DNA of 64,000 nt from CAYUCJ01 sp049282265 (GTDB lineage: Bacteria; Desulfobacterota; DSM-4660; Desulfatiglandales; Desulfatiglandaceae), in contig JBAPTR010000122.1 of assembly GCA_049282265.1 (NCBI GenBank), positions 31,606 through 95,605 on the forward strand. Direction: 5' to 3'. A program made the translations under genes and the position numbers. The stretch's first letter is position 1; every line of letters starts with the position of its first letter. Below, in pieces: positions 42,686 through 51,428 of this stretch. Under the pieces are notes generated by a model. The model did no database searches. It had not been told where the DNA came from and saw only the letters and a program-made list of their open reading frames with translations.

Positions 42686-43579
42686 ATGATGCAAGAAAAC
42701 CGGGTGGACCACAATGTTCGATTGGAACAAGTCCAGGATCACATTGACAAAATGCCTAGTCTTTCTACCACGGTTATGAAGGTCCTGGAGATTTGCAACC
42801 GGACCGATACGTCGGCCAATGACATGAACCGCGTGATCTCTCTCGATCCTGTCCTGACGGGCAAGGTCCTAAAACTCATCAACTCAGCCTATTACTCACT
42901 CCCCAATCAGGTTACCTCTCTCACCCGGGCCATCATCATCCTCGGCTTGAATACGGTCAAAAATCTGGCCTTGAGCACTGCCATATTGGGCAATTTGAGT
43001 AGGAGAAAATCCAAGGCTATTCCCATCGATGCCTTCTGGAGTCATTCCATCCATGCCGGTGTAACAGCGAAAGCCATAGCATCCCGAAAGAAGATTCCCG
43101 GATCCCTGGAAGAATATTTTATTGCAGGTCTGCTGCATGATCTCGGCAAGATTCCATTGAGCGACTGCTTTCCGTTGGAATACCGAAGGGCGATGGACAT
43201 GGTCCTCACGAAGAACTGGCCATTATACCATGCCGAAAAAGCGTTTTTCGGCTTTGATCACTGTCTTACAGGCAGAATGATCGCCGAAAAATGGAAACTG
43301 GCAGACGGTTTTGTTGAGGCATTGGCGTTTCACCACGCTCCTGAAATAGCTGCCGGCGAAAACCAGGATCTTGTCGCAAATGTTATTATTGGCAATCACT
43401 ATGCCCATTTTGCCGAAACCCCACCGACTGGAGACACCCCTTCGCCCCCTCCTGCTGAAATGACCCGCGCGCTCGAAGTTTCGGGGCTCGAATGGACCGA
43501 TGTTTTGGCGCTAAATGATGAAATAGAGATGGAAATCGAAAAGGCCCGTATTTTCCTTCAAATCGGGATCGGAGGTTAA
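42686..43579 (+). CDS. HDOD-domain signalling protein
   Basis: A 297-residue single HDOD protein, related to HD phosphohydrolases and common in bacterial signal output. Blocks are MPSLSTTVMKVLEICNRTDT, INSAYYSLPNQVTSLTRAII, LGLNTVKNLALSTAIL and FIAGLLHDLGKIPLSDCF. Unlike many HDOD proteins it keeps an HD pair (HDLGK) and a later HHAPE. An AGGCGG site precedes the ATG. The metallo-hydrolase gene starts 3 bp after its stop, so the two are co-expressed. Confidence 0.88.
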   Translation: MMQENRVDHNVRLEQVQDHIDKMPSLSTTVMKVLEICNRTDTSANDMNRVISLDPVLTGKVLKLINSAYYSLPNQVTSLTRAIIILGLNTVKNLALSTAILGNLSRRKSKAIPIDAFWSHSIHAGVTAKAIASRKKIPGSLEEYFIAGLLHDLGKIPLSDCFPLEYRRAMDMVLTKNWPLYHAEKAFFGFDHCLTGRMIAEKWKLADGFVEALAFHHAPEIAAGENQDLVANVIIGNHYAHFAETPPTGDTPSPPPAEMTRALEVSGLEWTDVLALNDEIEMEIEKARIFLQIGIGG

Positions 43580-43582
43580 ACC

Positions 43583-44500
43583 ATGAGGATAGGCTTCTGG
43601 GGAGTCCGGGGTTCCATCCCCTGCCCCGGTCCAGGAACGGCAAAATATGGAGGCAATACGCCATGTATAGAATTGCGATTTGGTGACACGGACAGACTGA
43701 TCGTTATTGATGCGGGTTCAGGAATTCGGGAACTTGGCAATTTCATCCTGACCCATGACCTGCCCAGAGGGCCACTCAGGATAGAACTCTTTCTTTCCCA
43801 CACCCACTGGGATCACATCATGGGATTTCCTTTCTTCGGACCCATCTATGTGCCTGATACCCACTTAAAAGTCTACGGACCCATCTCCTATGAAACGGAC
43901 ACCCTTGAAAAAATTGTCGGCGGTCAATTGACCTATAGGTATTTCCCGGTTCGTCAGGCGGAGTTGCAAGCGAAGATCGACTACATTCCCCTGAAAGAGG
44001 GTCGCAGCGATCTTGGTGACGGAATGATCCTGATGGCAAAATATCTCAATCATCCCCTGCTTTGTCTGGGCTACCGCTTTGAGCACGAGGGTAAAGTCTT
44101 CTGCACAGCCTATGATACAGAGCCCTTCAGGAATCTCTTTTCCACGGATCCCGAAAGCCCGGATTACGACGAAGCGATGGCCAGAGAGGGCGAAATCGTT
44201 GCGAAAGAACAGAATGAAGCCCTTGAGCGGTTCTTTGCGGGGGCGGACCTGCTTGTCCATGACTGCCAATACACCCAGGACGAGTATGAATCTGCCAAGG
44301 TGGGCTGGGGGCACTCATCATTTGACTATGCCTGCGCCGCAGCCAGCCGCGCGGGCGTCAAGGCACTGGTTCTTTTCCACCATGAGCCCACACGCACCGA
44401 TAATGAAATGGACGGGCTCGCCGAAACGTATTGCCGGCCGGGAAAATACGGCAACACCCGGATTGTTATCGCCCGGGAGGGGATGCAGATTGAACTTTAA
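43583..44500 (+). CDS. metallo-beta-lactamase-fold hydrolase
   Basis: A 305-residue MBL-fold hydrolase opening MRIGFWGVRGSIPCPGPGT, which marks the PDE/lactonase-like subgroup with an N-terminal VRGS. FLSHTHWDHIMGFPFF is the HxHxDH motif; further ligands are YDTEPF (Asp), HDCQY and LFHHEPTR. A phosphodiesterase role is plausible but unproved. It forms a two-gene unit with the HDOD gene, suggesting joint signalling. Confidence 0.88.
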   Translation: MRIGFWGVRGSIPCPGPGTAKYGGNTPCIELRFGDTDRLIVIDAGSGIRELGNFILTHDLPRGPLRIELFLSHTHWDHIMGFPFFGPIYVPDTHLKVYGPISYETDTLEKIVGGQLTYRYFPVRQAELQAKIDYIPLKEGRSDLGDGMILMAKYLNHPLLCLGYRFEHEGKVFCTAYDTEPFRNLFSTDPESPDYDEAMAREGEIVAKEQNEALERFFAGADLLVHDCQYTQDEYESAKVGWGHSSFDYACAAASRAGVKALVLFHHEPTRTDNEMDGLAETYCRPGKYGNTRIVIAREGMQIEL

Positions 44501-44578
44501 CTCCTGCCCATCTACAATATGTCTGGGTTTTTCCTTGACAAGCCACAACATATTGACAATATTTCAAGACAAACTTGG

Positions 44579-44671
44579 CGACTTCATAGAAATCCAAGGT
44601 ATACGGCAATCGGCAGCCTATGAGCAACGAATGGGAGGAGAACCTGACACTCTTTTTCAGACCCTCAGACT
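44579..44671. repeat. repeat family A, copy 3 (left end only)
   Basis: GACTTCATAGAAATCC is followed by GCAATCGGCAGCCTATGAGC, AACGAATGGGAGGAGAACCT and GACACTCTTTTTCAGACCCT, matching the first ~100 bp of copies 1 and 2. The foldback partner half is missing. It lies 28 bp upstream of the J-domain gene and may supply part of its leader. Confidence 0.7.
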
Positions 44672-44699
44672 CTCCTCCTGAACGCCGCTGAAAAGACGA

Positions 44700-45463
44700 A
44701 TGAAGGATCAACCATTCCCAAAAGCGTCTCTCAAAAAAGACCTTTTTGAACTATGCCATGTGCTCTTTGGCACGGATATGGAATTTTCTCTCGATTTCTT
44801 GAAGGGAATCCAGCCATCAAGCCTCAAGTCCGCCTTCCGGGAAAAGGCCCTCCAAACCCATCCGGACAGGGCCAGGGCCCTGGGATCGGATCAAATGGCC
44901 ATGAGCGAGCGGTTCAAGGAGGTATCCCAAGCCTATGAAAAGCTTAAGTCTCTTCTGAATGAATCCGGCCATCCTATCAATCTCATTAAACAAATATATC
45001 GGCGCCCAACCGCCGGAAGAACCGTTAGGCCAGATCAGGAGGCCGTTGTATCCGATCATTTCTACAAGGGAACCCTTCCCAAGAGAACGCTGCTCTTTGG
45101 TCAATTTCTCAATTATTCCAGCCTCGTCTCATGGCGTCAGTTCATCAAGGCCATCACGTGGCAAAGGCTTCACAGACCCCTTATCGGTCAGATTGCACGG
45201 GAATCGGGCATACTTTCGGAACGTGAGATCACCAAGATCCTCCTGGGCCAGGGTTTCAAGGAAAAATTCGGGGAATGTGCGGTTCGAAAAGGCTACCTGA
45301 TCCCTTTCAGGCTCTTGATTCTCCTGGGAAAGCAACGAAAATATCAGGCCCCATAGGCAGGTACTTCCTTGAGAACGGCATATTTCACTCAACAGCCCTG
45401 GACCGCCTTGTCGAACAGCAAAGGGCTCACAACCGGAAGGCCTTTTTCGGCAGGTGGGCCTGA
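44700..45463 (+). pseudogene. J-domain (DnaJ-like) protein, C-terminus frameshifted
   Basis: The first frame (218 codons, stop at 45356) has a J domain with SSLKSAFREKALQTHPDRAR (HPD motif, ~residues 55-60) and KEVSQAYEKLKSLL, then a C-terminal module TLLFGQFLNYSSLVSWRQFI and RESGILSEREITKILLGQGF, ending QRKYQAP. The frame two bases on continues PIGRYFLENGIFHS then ALDRLVEQQRAHNRKAFFG to 45463, which fits directly behind QRKYQ. A single missing base near 45348 explains the break. Most of the protein, including the J domain, would still be made. It would stimulate a DnaK partner; the partner is unknown. Confidence 0.75.
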
Positions 45464-45665
45464 GACATTCATAAACGGTCTTCTTCATCGGGAACAAGGG
45501 TCAATCACCAGGCCATGATATCGAATCTTGTCATTTACAAGAACGTTTTGAATGAAATAGATTTCGTTGATATTCAATAACTTACCTACTATTGTGCACG
45601 TATGTTCTTAGGGGACATTTTCGTATCCCGGGATCTCCCCATCTCCGGAAAAGGAGGGCAGAAAA

Positions 45666-46223
45666 ATGGCAAAGAGACGCTTTGTTGACCTCAGTATCAG
45701 TATTGAAGCCGATCTCCCGAGCGATCCACCTATCATGATTCCCAAAATCGATTATGTGGACCATGTGCAGGGAGCCGACCAGATGAAGGATTTTTTCCCC
45801 GGCACAAAGAAAAGCCAATTGCCCGGCGGCCTTGGCTGGGCTCTCGAGTTCCTGACCCTCACAACCCACAGCGGTACGCATCTCGACGCACCTTATCATT
45901 ATCATCCCACCATGGACCAAGGGAAACCTTCGCTTACCATAGACGAAATCCCTCTGGAGTGGTGTTTCGGTGACGGCGTTCTCCTTGATTTTCGCCAAAA
46001 GGGCGATGGCGAACGTATAACGGTCGAAGATGTCGAAAAAGAGCTTGAGCGGATACAATATGAAATCAAACCGTTGGATATTGTTTTGATTCAAACGGGT
46101 GCCGATAAGGCATGGGGCACTGAAGAATATCTCGTTAAAGGCGCCGGCATGGACCGGGAAAGCACTATAAAGGGGGCCAGCGCGGGCTGGGTCAGACCCG
46201 TGGCTATCGTGGATGAACCATAG
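45666..46223 (+). CDS. cyclase-family (kynurenine formamidase-like) protein with internal deletion
   Basis: A 185-residue relative of metal-dependent cyclases and formamidases, which are normally ~250-260 residues. The first metal motif is intact: TTHSGTHLDAPYHYHPTMD (HxGTHxDxPxH). IVLIQTGADKAWGTEEYL is also normal. After GMDRES the sequence jumps to IKGASAGWVRPVAI, which in the family forms the extreme C-terminus (an FPxKIKGxSAG pattern). About 70-75 residues, including the second set of metal ligands, are therefore missing in frame near 46165. It leads the TRAP operon, with GGAGG before the ATG. Confidence 0.8.
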   Translation: MAKRRFVDLSISIEADLPSDPPIMIPKIDYVDHVQGADQMKDFFPGTKKSQLPGGLGWALEFLTLTTHSGTHLDAPYHYHPTMDQGKPSLTIDEIPLEWCFGDGVLLDFRQKGDGERITVEDVEKELERIQYEIKPLDIVLIQTGADKAWGTEEYLVKGAGMDRESTIKGASAGWVRPVAIVDEP

Positions 46224-46273
46224 GAAGAAGTTAAAACCAATTGTCAACCTTAGATTGGAGATGGAGGATGGAT

Positions 46274-47347
46274 ATGAAAGCATTTAAGATCATAATGTTT
46301 GCAGCAGTCATTGCAGGTTTGGCCCTGACCACGGCCGCAACACCTGCCCCGGCCAAGACCTACAATCTAACCGCCGCTGCCGGACACCCGCCGATCTTTC
46401 TGTGGGTCACCTTGACCAGAGACTATTTCATTCCGGAAGTGAACCGACGCCTGGTCGTTGCAGGTGGCAAGGACAAGATCATCTGGAACCAGGCCTACGG
46501 AGGCACTGTAGCCAAAATCGGGGGAGTGCTCGAAGCCGTGGAGGCAGGAATCGTCGATGTGGGTTTCGTCGGCACCATATTTGAAGCCCCCAAGATGCCC
46601 CTGCACAACGTGAGCTACATGACGCCTTTCGGCACCAGCGATATCTTTAAGGTGGTGGATACCATGGCCGAACTCCAGGCAAGCATCCCTGCGGTGGCCC
46701 GGGAATGGACCAAGTACAACCAGGTCTACCTGGGCGGGGTCGGCTTGGATGCCTATGGGATCCTGACCAATTTCCCGGTAAAGACCGTGGATGACATCAA
46801 TGGACACAAGATTGCCGCACCGGGTCCTTCTGCAAATTGGATCAAGGGCACCGGAGCCGTGGCCGTGGCCGCCAATCTGAATACTTACTACAACGGCATC
46901 AAGACGGGTGTTTTTGAAGGAACCCTCACGTTCATGACCGCCGGGGCGGCCATCAAGGTGTACGAGGTTGCACCCTATATCGGCCTGGTCAATTTCGGTG
47001 CACAGTTCGCAGGAGGCCTCAGCGTCAATAAAGACGTCTTTGAATCCTTTCCGCCCTATATGCAGCAAATATTCAAAGAAACAGGAGCGGAATGGTCCAG
47101 AAAACTGGCCCAGGCCCAGACGGATAAGGCCTCCGGAGCCTTGGAGAAGATGAGGAAGGCGGGCGCAAAGGTGACCCCTTTTTCTGATGCTGAACGAAAG
47201 AAGTGGGCCGAAAAACTCCCCAACATTCCCATGAACTGGGCCATGGCCATGGAAAAGAAAGGCATGCCGGGCAAGAAGGTTCTGAAAGGTTACCTCAATG
47301 GTCTCCGCAAAAGAGGCGTCGTGCTTGTCCGGGATTGGGATAAATAA
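46274..47347 (+). CDS. dctP: TRAP transporter substrate-binding protein (DctP family)
   Basis: Periplasmic solute receptor of a tripartite, ion-driven importer for organic acids. A signal peptide (AFKIIMFAAVIAGLALTTAA...APAKT) precedes the mature protein. GGTVAKIGGVLEAVEAGIVD and AYGILTNFPVKTVDDINGHK are the conserved DctP blocks, the second ahead of the ligand-binding centre. About 357 residues. The start is taken at the ATG at 46274 with GGAGG six bases before it; the ATG at 46268 is possible. The ligand is not evident; the downstream genes point to a carboxylic acid. Confidence 0.93.
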   Translation: MKAFKIIMFAAVIAGLALTTAATPAPAKTYNLTAAAGHPPIFLWVTLTRDYFIPEVNRRLVVAGGKDKIIWNQAYGGTVAKIGGVLEAVEAGIVDVGFVGTIFEAPKMPLHNVSYMTPFGTSDIFKVVDTMAELQASIPAVAREWTKYNQVYLGGVGLDAYGILTNFPVKTVDDINGHKIAAPGPSANWIKGTGAVAVAANLNTYYNGIKTGVFEGTLTFMTAGAAIKVYEVAPYIGLVNFGAQFAGGLSVNKDVFESFPPYMQQIFKETGAEWSRKLAQAQTDKASGALEKMRKAGAKVTPFSDAERKKWAEKLPNIPMNWAMAMEKKGMPGKKVLKGYLNGLRKRGVVLVRDWDK

Positions 47348-47350
47348 TTC

Positions 47351-47932
47351 ATGCCTGATAATCCAGGGAATCAGAAAAACCCAAACAAACCCCGCAGCCG
47401 CAGGTTCAGATACAGTGATATTACCTCGGTGATGAATTCTATCGGCACTGCCTGGGTATTCGTACTGCTTGTCATCATCAACATGGACATCGGAGGGCGG
47501 GCCCTTTTTAATCATCCTATCCGTGGCGTGCCGGAGATTGTGGCCCTGTCCATCACGGCCTGCGTGTTCCTTCAACTGGCCCACACATTGAAAGTCGGCA
47601 GACTGACCCGCTCAGATCTGCTTTTAAACTGGCTTCACAAAAAGCATCCCGGGATCGGAGCCCTGCTCCAGGGGCTCCACCATCTTATCGGGGCAGTGGT
47701 CATGATGATCATGTTCAAGGCCAGTCTGCCCCTGTTCGCAAAGGCGTGGCGGCTGGATGTATACGTAGGCGCCGAGGGCGATTTCATGGCCCCTGTCTGG
47801 CCGGTCAAGCTCATTATCATCGTCGGTTGTGTTGCAGCGACTATTCAGTTCATTCTGTTGGCTTGGAATGACTTCAAGTCTCTCGGGGGAAGGGAGCTGT
47901 TGCAACCCGGGTCTGGGAGTGATTCCGAATGA
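47351..47932 (+). CDS. dctQ: TRAP transporter small permease (DctQ family)
   Basis: Four-helix inner-membrane subunit, 193 residues. VMNSIGTAWVFVLLVIINMD with GRALFNHPIRGVPEIVALSI is the DctQ signature, followed by LAHTLKVGRLTRSDLL. Its N-terminal 20 residues are unusually polar and basic. It starts 3 bp after dctP and its stop overlaps the dctM start (ATGA), so subunits are translated together. Confidence 0.92.
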   Translation: MPDNPGNQKNPNKPRSRRFRYSDITSVMNSIGTAWVFVLLVIINMDIGGRALFNHPIRGVPEIVALSITACVFLQLAHTLKVGRLTRSDLLLNWLHKKHPGIGALLQGLHHLIGAVVMMIMFKASLPLFAKAWRLDVYVGAEGDFMAPVWPVKLIIIVGCVAATIQFILLAWNDFKSLGGRELLQPGSGSDSE

Positions 47933-49248
47933 GCAATATCCAGATCGGGGTCCTCTCCATCATCGGCATTCTGTTCCTGATCTATGCAGGCATGCACGTG
48001 GCCATCGCCCTCACACTGCTCTCGTTCCTGGGCGTGTGGTTCATCCGCGGGAACTGGACCATAGCCAGCAAGCTGCTGGCCTTGGCGGCAGCCGACAGCA
48101 TCTCCGGGTATATCTTCGGGGTGGTTCCCCTGTTTGTGCTCATGGGGATGTTCATTTCCATCTCAGGAATCGGCAAGGACACCTTTGATGTGGCGAACCG
48201 GCTCTTTGGAAGACTTGGAGGCGGCTTGGGCATCGCCACTGTGGCCGCCAATGCCGTATTCGCCGCAGTAACCGGAATCTCCATCGCCTCTGCGGCGGTG
48301 TTTACAAAGGTCGCCGTTCCGGAAATGATGCGGTTGGGATACAGGCCGCGGTTCGCTGTCGGAGTGGTAACCGGTTCTTCCGTGCTGGGAATGCTGATCC
48401 CTCCGAGCCTGCTTCTGATCCTTTTTGGAGTGCTCACGGAGACTTCCATAGGCGACCTTTTCAAGGCGGGAATCATGCCCGGCATTGTGCTCTCCGCCGG
48501 TTTTTCCATCGCCATCCTGATTATGGCCTATCGCTTTCCCGGTTATGTGCGATCCAATGGCTCGGAAAACAGGGAAAATGGTTCAGAGTTGATGAGCCCT
48601 GCCGGTGCGCTCGGCAAACTGATCCCCATAGCCCTCTTGATCGCGCTCGTCCTGGGGGGAATCTATGCAGGCTGGTTTACACCCACCGAATCCGGGGCTG
48701 TCGGGGCTTTAGGGGCACTTGTGCTGGCCCTGGGCAAGCGTGCCCTGAGCTGGTCCAAACTGTGGCAGGTCCTTACCGAAACGGGGCATGTGACCGTTTC
48801 GATCCTTTTTCTGATCATATCCGCCAATATCTACGGCCGCATGCTCGCGTTATCGGGCATTACCGGGTTTGTCGGCACCTGGATAGCTGAGTCCGGACTG
48901 GGACTCTACGCCGTTCTTAGTATCTACCTGGTGGTCGTACTGCTCATGGGAACAATCCTGGATTCCACATCGATCATGATGATTATCGTACCCCTCATCT
49001 ACCCTATCATTCAACCATTCGGTGTAAATTTCGTTTGGTTCGGGCTGGTGACGGTCATAGCCATTGAAGTAGGACTGATCACCCCACCACTGGGCATTGC
49101 CGCCTATGTGGTCAAATCAACCCTGGATGATCAGAGCATCAGTCTCAATGACGTCTTCGCCGGCGCGTTTCCATTTGTCATCATTATGATACTTGTCCTC
49201 GCCCTCGTTGTCATTTTCCCTCAAATCAGCCTTATCCTCGTTGGGTGA
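47929..49248 (+). CDS. dctM: TRAP transporter large permease (DctM family)
   Basis: Twelve-helix transport subunit, 439 residues. Family blocks include HVAIALTLLSFLGVWF, GVVPLFVLMGMFISISGIG, AVTGISIASAAVFTKVAVPE, TGSSVLGMLIPPSLLLILFG and ESGAVGALGALVLAL, with MGTILDSTSIMMIIVPLIYP and EVGLITPPLGIAAYVVK near the C-terminus. It overlaps dctQ by four bases. Full length and intact, so the transporter should work. Confidence 0.95.
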   Translation: MSNIQIGVLSIIGILFLIYAGMHVAIALTLLSFLGVWFIRGNWTIASKLLALAAADSISGYIFGVVPLFVLMGMFISISGIGKDTFDVANRLFGRLGGGLGIATVAANAVFAAVTGISIASAAVFTKVAVPEMMRLGYRPRFAVGVVTGSSVLGMLIPPSLLLILFGVLTETSIGDLFKAGIMPGIVLSAGFSIAILIMAYRFPGYVRSNGSENRENGSELMSPAGALGKLIPIALLIALVLGGIYAGWFTPTESGAVGALGALVLALGKRALSWSKLWQVLTETGHVTVSILFLIISANIYGRMLALSGITGFVGTWIAESGLGLYAVLSIYLVVVLLMGTILDSTSIMMIIVPLIYPIIQPFGVNFVWFGLVTVIAIEVGLITPPLGIAAYVVKSTLDDQSISLNDVFAGAFPFVIIMILVLALVVIFPQISLILVG

Positions 49249-49349
49249 TCGACTTATGCGCGTCAGTTCAAAACAGGATGGATCACGATCGTGAACCCCC
49301 ACAGCAACATGGAAGGCTCCGAATGGCGGGCCGATGGAAAGGAGATGGA

Positions 49350-50372
49350 ATGGCGGAAAACCCTATAATCGGATTTCAAGTGAATCCGGAAGATATCAAG
49401 TACATCGGTAAAGATCTTCAAAGACCGGAATGCATCCTGGCGGAACCGGACGGCACCCTGTGGTCAGCTGATGCGCGCGGCGGCGTTGTGAGGATCTCAC
49501 CCAATGGTGAACAGGAGATCATCACCCAGTCCTTCATTTCCACTTTCGGAGATGCCATCGATGAAGCCAGCAGGTTTACCGAAGGAACACTCCCCAACGG
49601 TCTGGCCTTTGCGGAGAACGGGGATATCCTGATCTCCAATTTCGGAACCGACGTGCTGGAAGTCATGACACGTGACGGCACGACGAGCCTCCTTTACGAC
49701 ACCATCGATGGCATGCCCATAGGCAAGGTGAATTTTGTGCTAAGGGATAGCAAAAACCGCATTTGGCTGACCATATCGACCCGCACTAAGAACTGGATGA
49801 AGACGATCAGCCCGAACATTTCTGACGGGTATATCGCTCTCGCCGATGAGACGGGGTTAAGGATCGTCACCGATGGCCTGAGTTTCACCAATGAAATCCG
49901 TCTTGATGCCGAAGAGAAGTTTCTCTATATCGTGGAGACCACAGGCCGACGCATATCCCGGATGGAGGTAAAGCCGGACGGCTCTCTTTCGAATCGCGAG
50001 ATTTTTGGCCCCACGAAACTCGGAGAGTTCGGATTCCCGGATGGCATTGCTTTTGATTCCTATGGCAATCTCTGGGGAACGCTGGTCATGGCGGATCAGG
50101 TCTTCGCCATAACCCCCGAAGGGAATTTTCAGGTCATTCTCGATGACAGCAGCAAAGCCCCCGGCCTGTCCCTTGAGCAGGCCTTTATCGAGGACCATGT
50201 GACGCCGGATGATATGCTGGCTGCAGGAGGCACCGTCGCGCCATGGTTTTCCAGCGTCACCTTTGGCTCGGCGGATCTGAAAACCGTTTATATCGGGAGC
50301 CTTCGGGGAACGAGGATCCCTTACTTTAGATCACCGGTCGCCGGGTTACCTATGGTTCATTGGAAATCGTGA
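49350..50372 (+). CDS. SMP-30/gluconolactonase-like beta-propeller protein
   Basis: A 340-residue six-bladed propeller of the SMP-30/gluconolactonase type, probably a cytoplasmic lactonase or esterase since no signal peptide is seen. Metal-site blocks are RPECILAEPDGTLWSADARG (N-terminal Glu), GTLPNGLAFAENGDILISNF, FTNEIRLDAEEKFLYIVET (Asn) and GFPDGIAFDSYGNLWGTL (Asp). The ATG at 49350 has GGAG 6 bp upstream; the earlier frame start at 49245 overlaps dctM without support. Its place between the transporter and BKACE suggests it opens a lactone in the same pathway. Confidence 0.87.
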   Translation: MAENPIIGFQVNPEDIKYIGKDLQRPECILAEPDGTLWSADARGGVVRISPNGEQEIITQSFISTFGDAIDEASRFTEGTLPNGLAFAENGDILISNFGTDVLEVMTRDGTTSLLYDTIDGMPIGKVNFVLRDSKNRIWLTISTRTKNWMKTISPNISDGYIALADETGLRIVTDGLSFTNEIRLDAEEKFLYIVETTGRRISRMEVKPDGSLSNREIFGPTKLGEFGFPDGIAFDSYGNLWGTLVMADQVFAITPEGNFQVILDDSSKAPGLSLEQAFIEDHVTPDDMLAAGGTVAPWFSSVTFGSADLKTVYIGSLRGTRIPYFRSPVAGLPMVHWKS

Positions 50373-50402
50373 AAACACATTAAAACGGAGGGAATATTGC
50401 AG

Positions 50403-51338
50403 ATGAGAACCGAGTTGAAAAACAAGGTGGTTATTACCGCGGCGGTCACAGGGGCCATTCATACACCAAGCATGTCCCCCTATCTCCCCATAACACCCGA
50501 ACAGCTCATCGCCGAGATCCTGGCGGTACATGATGCCGGGGGAACGGTTGCCCATCTCCACGTGCGGGACCCGGAGACCGGTATCCCCAACGCGGACCAG
50601 GATATCTTCATGGAGATAGCAACCGAGGTCAAGAAGCGCTGTGACATCATTCTCTGCACCACGACCGGGGGCAGGCTCGGAGAACCGGTCGAAAAGAGGG
50701 TGCAGGTCGTCTCCACCCTGCGGCCGGAACTGGCGTCGCTCAACGCCGGGTCCCTCAACTTTGCCCTCTTCCATGTCAAGGACAAGTTCAAGGACTGGAA
50801 ATACGACTGGGAAAAAAACTACCTCGAATTGACGGAAGATTTTATCTTCCCGAATACCTTCAAGACCATGCGCCAGTTCCTGGAGATCTTCAATAAGTCG
50901 AAAACGAAGCCGGAATTCGAAATCTATGACGTGGGTATGCTCAACAACGTGGCTTTTGCCATTCAGGCGGGATGGATCAAAAAACCCGTATACCTCCAGT
51001 TCGTCCTGGGCATCCTGGGCGGCATGCCGGCTACCCCCCAGAACCTGATATTCCTGGTCGACACGGCGAGGAAGGCCATCGGGGACTTCGAGTTCTCGGT
51101 CTGCGCCGCCGGCAGATACCAGTTCCCCATGGGCACCCAGTCCTTTCTCCTGGGCGGCAGCGCGCGCGTCGGTCTGGAAGATAACCTGTACCTGTCAAAA
51201 GGGGTGTTGGCCAAGAGCAATGCCGAACAGGTTCAAAAAATCATCCGTATTGCCCGGGAACTGGACCTGGAGCCTGCCACTCCCCAGGAAGGCCGGAAGA
51301 TACTCGGGCTCAAGGGTCTTGACGACGTCAATTTCTAA
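50403..51338 (+). CDS. beta-keto acid cleavage enzyme (BKACE, DUF849)
   Basis: Zn-dependent TIM-barrel enzyme that reacts a beta-keto acid with acetyl-CoA to give acetoacetate and a new acyl-CoA (3-keto-5-aminohexanoate cleavage enzyme family). The signature VAHLHVRDPETGIPNADQDI carries the two His ligands, and CTTTGGRLGEPVEKRVQV and LGILGGMPATPQNL are family blocks; CAAGRYQFPMGTQSFLLGGS ends the barrel. About 311 residues. The ATG at 50403 is preferred (GGAGG 10 bp upstream) to a TTG two codons before. The real substrate depends on active-site residues I cannot interpret by eye. Confidence 0.92.
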   Translation: MRTELKNKVVITAAVTGAIHTPSMSPYLPITPEQLIAEILAVHDAGGTVAHLHVRDPETGIPNADQDIFMEIATEVKKRCDIILCTTTGGRLGEPVEKRVQVVSTLRPELASLNAGSLNFALFHVKDKFKDWKYDWEKNYLELTEDFIFPNTFKTMRQFLEIFNKSKTKPEFEIYDVGMLNNVAFAIQAGWIKKPVYLQFVLGILGGMPATPQNLIFLVDTARKAIGDFEFSVCAAGRYQFPMGTQSFLLGGSARVGLEDNLYLSKGVLAKSNAEQVQKIIRIARELDLEPATPQEGRKILGLKGLDDVNF

Positions 51339-51428
51339 CCCGCTTTGATCTTCTTTTACCGGAGCTCGGGAGAAAGCCTGAGGGTCTTTTTCGGACGTTT
51401 TCTCATAGTGCCCGCAACCCATTCGCCT

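Noticed and set aside
46367..47584. 405-codon minus-strand frame over dctP and dctQ
   Set aside because: His/Gly-rich shadow; the plus strand encodes intact TRAP subunits with ribosome sites and overlaps.
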